From: JAGOSA01 sp039795715
GTDB lineage: Bacteria; Patescibacteriota; Minisyncoccia; Phycocordibacterales; UBA9973
DNA length: 11,474 bases
Assembly (NCBI GenBank): GCA_039795715.1
Contig: JBDKLD010000066.1
Coordinates: 1-11,474 of the forward strand
Direction of reading: 5' to 3'
The position numbers and the translations under genes are program-made. Below the pieces are notes generated by a model that made no database searches, was not told the origin of the DNA, and saw only the letters and a list, made by a program, of their open reading frames with translations. Positions 6,907-11,474 of this stretch are shown here, in pieces (the stretch's first letter is position 1; every line of letters begins with the position of its first letter).

Positions 6907-7162
6907 CCATTGTTTTGTTCTCGGCAGAAAAGGTCACCGGGTACTAACTCCACACAAATGCCTTAGGTGAGCGCAGCCGATGACCATTACTAACGACAAC
7001 ATTAAAAGTATACACTGCCTCGTAGTATTCGCAAACATACTATATATAGCCCCGGCAGAGCAATAGAATGTGGCCCAAAACAAAACACGCCAAACTGTAA
7101 ACAGATGGCGTGTTTTGCGGCATTTGTGTGTTTGAATAAACAAGTTACTACAAACACTCACT
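6873..7162 (-). ncRNA. Putative structured non-coding RNA of about 290 nt, family not recognised
   Basis: A near-consensus promoter starts transcription near 7162 and a strong terminator ends it near 6873, with no credible gene between. The predicted RNA has strong pairings. CACACAAAUGCC (7130-7119) pairs with GGCAUUUGUGUG (6962-6951), a 12-bp closing stem. CAAAACACGCCA (7117-7106) pairs with UGGCGUGUUUUG (7092-7081), a 12-bp hairpin just inside. GUGUUUG/CAAACAC forms a 5' hairpin that slightly competes with the closing stem. CUGCC (7058-7054) pairs with GGCAG (7020-7016 region), enclosing UAGUAU/AUACUA. GGUCAUCGG (6985-6977) can pair with CCGGUGACC (6940-6932), crossing the closing stem as a pseudoknot; it includes a G-U pair that exists only in minus-strand RNA. 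I see no tmRNA tRNA-like ends, no SRP loop and no RNase P motifs. 6S RNA cannot be excluded. A 75-codon GTG frame (7161-6934) overlaps it but looks non-protein. Confidence 0.65.
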
Positions 7163-7167
7163 GGGAC

Positions 7168-7197
7168 ATTATATCAGATAGAGTAGGGTTTAGTCAA
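7168..7197 (-). promoter_or_regulatory. Near-consensus promoter of the putative ncRNA
   Basis: The minus strand carries TTGACT (7197-7192), an 18-bp spacer and TATAAT (7173-7168), with TGA before the hexamer (extended -10). It is one of the best promoter matches in the window. The -35 begins 4 bp after the stop of the upstream membrane-protein gene. The predicted start is 7162-7161. Confidence 0.82.
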
Positions 7198-7201
7198 GTT
7201 T

Positions 7202-7627
7202 TTATTTGGCCCCAATTGTTTCCTCGAGTTCTTCGACTTTTTCAACAAGTGAATCTATCTTGTTTTCGAGGCGATCAATAGAGTGTTCTTCCTTTTCTAC
7301 TTCATCCTCAGTTTTCTCGGCAAGTTTTTTTTCCTTCTGTAAGCCGGAAATAATGATCATGTCGCCGACAAAGTAAGAAACAAAAAGACCAGTGGCGAGC
7401 AAAACAACCACAGAAATAATAATAGACACTGGACCAGAGAGCCAAGGAAAAAGATCCGCCGTATGCCAGACACCACGCCAGAAAAGTACTATCGCTACTC
7501 CCCCAACAAATGTATAGAGAATAGGTCTATGCGAAAGGTATCCACGAATATGGTCTTCTAAAATATCAAAAAAGGAAAATGTGCGTTGCCAAATATTTTT
7601 TTTCTTTTGGTGAATCTTTTTATTCAT
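7202..7627 (-). CDS. Small two-helix membrane protein with coiled-coil tail, function unknown
   Basis: From ATG at 7627 the protein has 141 residues. The N terminus is strongly basic (MNKKIHQKKKNIWQR). Two hydrophobic segments follow, about residues 36-60 (PILYTFVGGVAIVLFWRGVW) and 67-96 (GPVSIIISVVVLLATGLFVSYF). The last 45 residues are charged with heptad-like spacing (EHSIDRLENKIDSLVEKVEELEE), predicting a coiled coil on the cytoplasmic side. I do not recognise a named family. A longer reading from 7693 would add 22 residues, but it would overlap the rnpB promoter and bypass a good promoter next to 7627, so the shorter start is preferred. The extended -10 lies only 8 bp before the ATG, so the mRNA may be leaderless. 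It is divergent from rnpB. Downstream lies the ncRNA promoter, 4 bp past the stop. Confidence 0.78.
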   Translation of the reverse strand: MNKKIHQKKKNIWQRTFSFFDILEDHIRGYLSHRPILYTFVGGVAIVLFWRGVWHTADLFPWLSGPVSIIISVVVLLATGLFVSYFVGDMIIISGLQKEKKLAEKTEDEVEKEEHSIDRLENKIDSLVEKVEELEETIGAK

Positions 7628-7634
7628 TGGTAAT

Positions 7635-7643
7635 AGTATAGCA
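7635..7643 (-). promoter_or_regulatory. Extended -10 promoter of the small membrane-protein gene
   Basis: The minus strand has TGCTATACT (-10 TATACT at 7640-7635) and no convincing -35. The ATG at 7627 is the eighth base after the hexamer, so the predicted leader is zero or one base. This site lies about 20 bp from the divergent rnpB -35. Confidence 0.5.
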
Positions 7644-7661
7644 AATATTATCGTAGTGACG

Positions 7662-7690
7662 TTGCAAAAACACACCGTGAGAGCTATACT
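7662..7690 (+). promoter_or_regulatory. rnpB promoter
   Basis: TTGCAA (7662-7667), a 17-bp spacer and TATACT (7685-7690) predict a start at about 7697. That base is the first of the P1 helix of the RNase P RNA, so promoter and RNA boundary agree. Confidence 0.78.
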
Positions 7691-7696
7691 CATTGC

Positions 7697-8107
7697 GGTT
7701 TGTACTGGACAACTGCGTCAGCTACCATCGTAAGATAGTAGCTGATGAGGAAAGTCCGAACACGGGCAAATCGCTCCGCTTTAGCGGAAACGATTTACAG
7801 CAAGTAGCGGGTAATACCCGTCTGGGGCAACCCAAGAGGTGCGAGCAGTGACGCCTGATTGCCTCCCTGTCGAAAGACAGAAGCAATCACGCCGAAAGGC
7901 AAAGGATTCCGAGCAATCGGAATATGCCTGTCGCAAGACAGGATTGAAACGGCCAAACCCTTATTTCCGTGCAAGACCGCGTCTATGTGTCGCAAGATAT
8001 ATAGAAGAGTCGCTTGACCCCAAGAGCAATGTTGGGGCTAGATAAATAGTTGTCGTCTTCTGCTGTAAAGCAAAAGATACAGAATTCGGCTTATAGGTAC
8101 AAATCAC
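7697..8107 (+). ncRNA. rnpB: RNase P RNA (bacterial type A-like)
   Basis: This is the catalytic RNA of RNase P, which matures the 5' ends of tRNAs. The conserved 5' block GAGGAAAGTCC is at 7747-7757. The conserved 3' block ACAGAATTCGGCTTATAGG is near 8080-8096 and pairs back to form P4. P1 forms between 7697-7705 (GGTTTGTAC) and 8097-8105 (GTACAAATC), fixing the ends within a few bases. Further helices are CAGCTAC/GTAGCTG near 7719-7745 and AAATCG...CGATTT with an inner CCGC/GCGG. Three stems are capped by GNRA loops: CTGTC-GAAA-GACAG (about 7867-7880), CCTGTC-GCAA-GACAGG (about 7926-7941) and TCTATGTGTC-GCAA-GATATATAGA (about 7982-8005). The length, about 411 nt, is usual for type A. A strong promoter lies directly before it and an intrinsic terminator directly after. 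Confidence 0.96.
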
Positions 8108-8112
8108 AAAAT

Positions 8113-8150
8113 GGAAAAGCGCTCCGAAAAGGGCGCTTTTTCCTTTTATA
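8113..8150 (+). terminator. rnpB intrinsic terminator
   Basis: GGAAAAGCGCTC (8113-8124) pairs with GGGCGCTTTTTCC (8131-8143) around a 6-nt CGAAAA loop, and CCTTTTATA follows. It begins about 6 bp after the predicted rnpB 3' end. Confidence 0.85.
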
Positions 8151-8174
8151 CTATTAGGTCGTAAAATACGAGCC

Positions 8175-8202
8175 AAAGAAAAACCGCAGCGTATAGCTGC
8201 GG
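8175..8202 (-). terminator. Intrinsic terminator of the secreted beta-rich protein gene
   Basis: On the minus strand CCGCAGC (8202-8196) pairs with GCTGCGG (8190-8184) around TATAC, followed by TTTTTCTTT. It lies about 20 bp past the stop at 8223 and faces the rnpB terminator, isolating the two convergent units. Confidence 0.85.
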
Positions 8203-8222
8203 CGTAAATGCGTAATATTTAA

Positions 8223-9764
8223 TTAATGAACTTTTGATAAGCGAGCAATTCTCTGAAGACCAGTTTTTTGATCAAGAGCAGAAATAATCACAATCCCTGA
8301 GAACTCTGGCAATGAGAAGTAGAGTTGCTCCCATGAACCATAGTATGCACTGGCGATAACTCGTCCGAGCATATCAGTAGTCGTCACAGTAGTTGGAAAA
8401 TCTTTGGGCCTCAAATTGAGGTAACCTTTATTCCAACCATTGTAGTCAACATCAGCTTCTTCGATTTCGGTAACACCATTGAAGCAAACAGGAGTAGACT
8501 GAGCAAACCAAGACTGAGTAATGGTATTGCCATCAACTAGAACGCTGCGAAAATAGTAGCATACTCCTGGTGCCCCATGGAAAACACGGGTTACAGATGC
8601 ATTAACAATAGGTCCATTGACCGGGATAACAAAGGAGTACGCACCGTTGTGTATAGTATCAACATCAATTGCTTCCATTTGGATAAAAGCATTGGGGCTT
8701 TGCACAGAAATCGAATCAATTCGAATCAATGCAGAGAGTCCAGATTGATCTATCCATACTGCATACGGCACTAATGAACCAGGAGTAGTACCTGTAGGCA
8801 AGATATTGTATACGCTAATTAGCGTATCGCGATCAAGACCATTGTGCGCATTTTCCAATATTCCTGCTACCCCTACAGTCGTAGAGCTTGGGCAAGAAAA
8901 CGAAACATATATCACTGTATCCCCTATACCCGGAGGTACGGAAAATATTGTGGCAATGTTTCCAGGAAATACTCCACCACACAAACTATAAAGATAGAAT
9001 GTGCCGGGTAAACCATCGCTGTTCCAACTGAGATGGCAATAGAATCCATTGGCAGTCATACTGCTTATCCAAACACTATCAACAGTCGGGGGCTGAGAAA
9101 CTGTACCTTGCAACGTAACGGTGAAAGAATTGGATGAGTACGCCACACTTGAATGGTAAACATCCCAAGCAACAGCAGTGTACGTTTCCGTAGGATTTGT
9201 TTGAATGATATTGAATGTATCAGTCTGAATCCCAGTACCAACAAGGTTGTAGTGTACTGCAATCGTAATCCCATCGCTCATCCGAATCAATGAAATAGTT
9301 GTCGCATAGCTATGAGCCATGTAGTCAACAGTAAGTTGAATCGGATTCGTTTGGGTGAAATCACCCAACAAGTTGTTAATCGCAGGTAAAGGCGCGGTAT
9401 TAACCGTCAGAAAACTGGAATCACGCGTATTCGGAGTAGTGTAATCACACACAGCAACTACCATGTAGATATAGTCTATTCCCAAAATTAAACTATCATC
9501 TAAGAAAGAGAAATGTTGTGGAATTCCGTGACCAGAGATTGGGGTGCCATGCACGGATACCTGTAAATTATTGTACAGGGTCCCCTCACTCCGCAATACA
9601 TAGTAATACCCGCTATCTGGCAAGGTAATTTTGATGTGAATTGTGGCTGTACTATCAGTATATGATACCAGGTCAAATTCATTAACTTCTGCAGGAGAAG
9701 ACGAAAGGGCAATGTTTGTCATAAATAGCACAAACATTGCTGAGAGAGTGGTTATTTTCTTCAT
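8223..9764 (-). CDS. Secreted beta-sandwich-rich protein with a T9SS sorting-domain-like C terminus, function unknown
   Basis: The protein has 513 residues. The N terminus MKKITTLSAMFVLFMTNIAL is a Sec signal peptide, with likely cleavage in the SSS region at about 21-23. The mature part is rich in Thr, Ser, Val and Ile with repeated beta-strand-like segments. It may contain four to five Ig/FN3-like units (about 27-122, 124-219, 225-320, 330-428), but sequence similarity between them is weak. The last about 65 residues (NLRPKDFPTTVTTTDMLGRVI, then FSGIVIISA, then IARLSKVH) follow the pattern of Bacteroidota type IX secretion type-A sorting domains: a D-x-x-GR turn, then a strand-forming hydrophobic segment, then a basic end. 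It is not diagnostic. No catalytic motif is seen. The ATG at 9764 is supported by the signal peptide and by a strong promoter about 19 nt before it. The neighbouring divergent gene also encodes an exported protein. Surface or extracellular role is inferred. Confidence 0.85.
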   Translation of the reverse strand: MKKITTLSAMFVLFMTNIALSSSPAEVNEFDLVSYTDSTATIHIKITLPDSGYYYVLRSEGTLYNNLQVSVHGTPISGHGIPQHFSFLDDSLILGIDYIYMVVAVCDYTTPNTRDSSFLTVNTAPLPAINNLLGDFTQTNPIQLTVDYMAHSYATTISLIRMSDGITIAVHYNLVGTGIQTDTFNIIQTNPTETYTAVAWDVYHSSVAYSSNSFTVTLQGTVSQPPTVDSVWISSMTANGFYCHLSWNSDGLPGTFYLYSLCGGVFPGNIATIFSVPPGIGDTVIYVSFSCPSSTTVGVAGILENAHNGLDRDTLISVYNILPTGTTPGSLVPYAVWIDQSGLSALIRIDSISVQSPNAFIQMEAIDVDTIHNGAYSFVIPVNGPIVNASVTRVFHGAPGVCYYFRSVLVDGNTITQSWFAQSTPVCFNGVTEIEEADVDYNGWNKGYLNLRPKDFPTTVTTTDMLGRVIASAYYGSWEQLYFSLPEFSGIVIISALDQKTGLQRIARLSKVH

Positions 9765-9789
9765 TGTATCAAGGTTTTTGGTTTAATTT

Positions 9790-9818
9790 ATCATAGCAAA
9801 AAATAAGGCTTTTGTCAA
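9790..9818 (-). promoter_or_regulatory. Near-consensus promoter of the secreted beta-rich protein gene
   Basis: On the minus strand: TTGACA (9818-9813), a 17-bp spacer ending TGC, and TATGAT (9795-9790). The predicted start is near 9783, giving a leader of about 19 nt without a Shine-Dalgarno. Its -35 lies 19 bp from the -35 of the divergent plus-strand promoter. Confidence 0.82.
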
Positions 9819-9837
9819 TATACAATGAGAATACCTA

Positions 9838-9866
9838 TTGACACACACTTGAACCTATGATAATAT
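9838..9866 (+). promoter_or_regulatory. Near-consensus promoter of the FN3 surface-protein gene
   Basis: TTGACA (9838-9843), a 17-bp spacer ending TGA, and TAATAT (9861-9866), an extended -10. The predicted start is near 9873, giving a leader of about 31 nt before the ATG at 9904, with no clear Shine-Dalgarno. Confidence 0.8.
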
Positions 9867-9903
9867 ACTACTAGAAATTATTAGGCTTAATTACCAATAT
9901 ATT

Positions 9904-11474
9904 ATGCAAACAATAAAGAAAACAATCAGTGGATTTGTTGCCATTTTAGTTATGGCAGCTTTCCCAATACCTAGTCTCGCTGCTGGCGCTCCGACAATCA
10001 CCACATTGTCCGCGACAGCACCTACTTCTACAGCCGTCACACTGAACGGTTTCTTTAACGCGAACGGGGCAACCACTTCTACTTGGTTCAAATACGGCAC
10101 GAATGCCACTAACCTTTCGAGCACCACAAACCCTGTCAACCAAGGTAGTGGCACGGGATCTTTTAGTGCTCCCCTCACCGGCCTAACTCCAAATACTACG
10201 TATTTCTTCCGTGCCTACGGTTCAAACTTTTACGGTCAAACAATAGCAACTTCAACTCTTTCCTTTACTACTCAAGCAGGACAGGTTTCTAGCCTTACTG
10301 TTCAGACTCTCTCTGCTAGCAATATTACTTCTAGCACTGCAACTCTCAATGGCCACTACACTATGAGCGGAGTATCTTCAACTGTTTGGTTTCAGTACGG
10401 AACAAATATTGGAAACCTCACAACACTTACCAACCCTCAGCTGTTTAATGCCGGCAATGGAAACTATTCTGCAAACATCAGCGGACTAACACCTGGTACG
10501 ACATACTATTTTTATGCATATGGATCACAAGCAGGTCACATAGTCTCAGCGACAAATTTACTCCAATTCACTACAGCTCCAGCTCCTGTGTCGCAAACAA
10601 GCATGACTGTTGCGACTATTGCACCGGTGAATATCACGCACAGCACTGCTGAAATTCGCGGATATGTCACAATGACAAATACGATCGCAACTAGCCGATA
10701 TTTCAAGTTTGGTACCTCTGCGACAAATCTTAGCCTAACGTTATCTGTACCTGGTCAGCAAACTTCTTTCGGCATGTTTTCTGGAACAGTTTCAAATCTT
10801 CTTCCTCACACGACTTATTACTACCGCGCATATGCCGTAAATAGTGCGGGTGTGACTGTTCCAGGTTCAAGTACACTTCAATTTACAACTTCCAGTGCTC
10901 CGCAACCAAACCCAGTGTATGCTTGTAACGACGGTATCGATAACGATGGTGATGGGCTTGTAGACCAAGCTGATCCTGGTTGTACGAGTGCGACTGATAA
11001 TAACGAGTACAACTATGTACCAACTCCTGTTGTGTACGCTTGTAACGACGGTATCGATAACGATGGTGATGGGCTCACCGACCAAGCTGATCCTGGTTGT
11101 ACGAGTGCGACTGATAATAACGAGTACAACTATGTCAACAACGGTAGTGCTCCAAATGTTACCACTGGTCCAGCAAACAATGTTTTCCAAACAGGGGCAA
11201 CTCTGACAGGTAATGTAGATGCAAATAATTCACCAACTTACTACTGGTTCACATACGGCACCAATGGTTCGCTCAACAATTCGACTTCGCAAATGTATTT
11301 CGGTACATCAAACGGCAACGTCAACCAATCTATCGGTAACTTGCAATCAAATACTACTTACTCTTACAAAGTGTGCGCATCTAATTCATATGGTTCAAAT
11401 TGTGGCAATGTGCTTACATTTACAACACCACAAGCACCTTGCACAAATAATTGTGGAGGCTGTACATCAAACTG
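9904..11474 (+). CDS. Secreted FN3-repeat protein with CNDGIDNDGDG putative calcium-binding repeats (3' end outside window)
   Basis: The open frame runs 523 codons from ATG at 9904 to the right edge. A signal peptide (MQTIKKTISGFVAILVMAAF, cleavage near SLAA, residues 24-27) starts it. Three FN3-like domains follow at about 28-125, 131-226 and 233-330. Each has an N/A-TSSTATLNG-like strand, a W/YFKYGTN strand and a GLTPNTTYFFRAYG-like strand before FTT. Two 39-residue repeats (338-376, 377-415) carry CNDGIDNDGDG and DPGC, with acidic DxDxDG loops resembling calcium-binding loops of thrombospondin type 3 or EF-hand kind, and a conserved Cys pair. A fourth FN3-like domain (about 416-508) precedes a Cys-rich stretch (CTNNCGGC) at the edge. 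The protein is presumably exported by Sec and cell-surface bound; adhesion is a guess from the domain types. No anchor is visible because the C terminus is missing. It is divergent from the beta-rich secreted-protein gene. Confidence 0.92.
   Translation, partial: MQTIKKTISGFVAILVMAAFPIPSLAAGAPTITTLSATAPTSTAVTLNGFFNANGATTSTWFKYGTNATNLSSTTNPVNQGSGTGSFSAPLTGLTPNTTYFFRAYGSNFYGQTIATSTLSFTTQAGQVSSLTVQTLSASNITSSTATLNGHYTMSGVSSTVWFQYGTNIGNLTTLTNPQLFNAGNGNYSANISGLTPGTTYYFYAYGSQAGHIVSATNLLQFTTAPAPVSQTSMTVATIAPVNITHSTAEIRGYVTMTNTIATSRYFKFGTSATNLSLTLSVPGQQTSFGMFSGTVSNLLPHTTYYYRAYAVNSAGVTVPGSSTLQFTTSSAPQPNPVYACNDGIDNDGDGLVDQADPGCTSATDNNEYNYVPTPVVYACNDGIDNDGDGLTDQADPGCTSATDNNEYNYVNNGSAPNVTTGPANNVFQTGATLTGNVDANNSPTYYWFTYGTNGSLNNSTSQMYFGTSNGNVNQSIGNLQSNTTYSYKVCASNSYGSNCGNVLTFTTPQAPCTNNCGGCTSN
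10915..11148 (+). repeat. Tandem 117-bp duplication encoding the CNDGIDNDGDG module
   Basis: Copies start at 10915 and 11032 in the same frame. Over the first 104 bp (10915-11018 versus 11032-11135) they differ at only 5 positions, 4 of them clustered where the residues change from LVD to LTD. The last 13 bp of each unit differ. Near-identity including third codon positions points to recent duplication or gene conversion. Confidence 0.93.

Noticed and set aside
6825..6947. 40-codon plus-strand frame starting at ATG 6825
   Set aside because: It reads straight through the perfect terminator hairpin and has no ribosome-binding site or promoter.
6934..7161. 75-codon GTG frame on the minus strand inside the ncRNA
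   Set aside because: Composition is unlike a protein (many Cys, His, Trp, with no domain or clear topology), and the DNA is dominated by long complementary segments better explained by RNA folding. The GTG does fall at the predicted transcription start, so a leaderless peptide is not fully excluded.
6873..7162. tmRNA (ssrA) identity for the ncRNA
   Set aside because: No tRNA-like acceptor/T-arm at the 3' end, no typical GGGG-start, and no tag frame ending in ALAA or similar.
7628..7693. N-terminal extension of the small membrane protein from 7693
   Set aside because: It would cover the rnpB promoter and begin upstream of the extended -10 that sits directly before the ATG at 7627.
7936..7945. 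ATTGAAAC, resembling the 3' end of many CRISPR repeats
   Set aside because: Single occurrence inside the conserved core of rnpB.
7795..8176. Open frames on both strands within and just after rnpB
   Set aside because: They overlap the conserved RNase P RNA and its terminator and show no protein-like features.
10867..11206. Other-frame ORFs over the CNDGIDNDGDG repeats
   Set aside because: They arise from the duplicated DNA of the real plus-strand gene.
1..11474. UGA recoding as in Gracilibacteria/SR1
   Set aside because: No in-frame UGA occurs in the long coding frames, so nothing suggests recoding; the genes read cleanly with the standard code.

Overview
The window most likely comes from a Patescibacteria/CPR genome, probably a Parcubacteria-type lineage. 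This is inferred from four things: a SecA with a long extra segment in its preprotein cross-linking domain, large Sec-exported repeat proteins (YVTN propellers, FN3, CNDGIDNDGDG repeats), a tiny lysine-rich protein gene, and few recognisable Shine-Dalgarno sequences. The standard genetic code is consistent with every frame. Base composition is AT-leaning, and intergenic DNA is very AT-rich.

Layout, left to right. Positions 1-3814 (minus) hold a giant cell-surface protein that runs off the left edge: an N-terminal membrane anchor, Asn/Gly-rich repeats, a SwmB-like Ig domain, two YVTN beta-propellers separated by an Ig-like domain, and an FN3-like domain. Directly upstream, 3852-6323 (minus) is secA. 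Positions 6425-6499 (minus) encode a 24-residue Lys/Ala peptide with its own terminator. Positions 6500-6872 are non-coding and AT-rich, with one perfect DnaA-box sequence, a 16-bp direct repeat and a strong inverted repeat.

Positions 6873-7162 (minus) look like an unassigned structured non-coding RNA: near-consensus promoter, long-range pairing, a possible pseudoknot and a strong intrinsic terminator. Positions 7202-7627 (minus) encode a small two-helix membrane protein with a coiled-coil tail. It is divergent from rnpB (RNase P RNA, 7697-8107, plus). The terminators of rnpB and of the next minus-strand gene face each other at 8113-8202.

Positions 8223-9764 (minus) encode a secreted beta-rich protein whose C terminus resembles a type IX secretion sorting domain. 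It shares a divergent promoter region with 9904-11474 (plus, open at the right edge), a secreted FN3 protein with two near-identical CNDGIDNDGDG putative calcium-binding repeats.

Functionally the region combines a core export motor (SecA) and a housekeeping RNA (RNase P) with three large exported proteins that presumably use the Sec route. Most promoters have an extended -10 (TGn before the hexamer). Two genes have start codons about where transcription should begin, which suggests leaderless mRNAs. The candidate ncRNA is the feature most likely to be undescribed.
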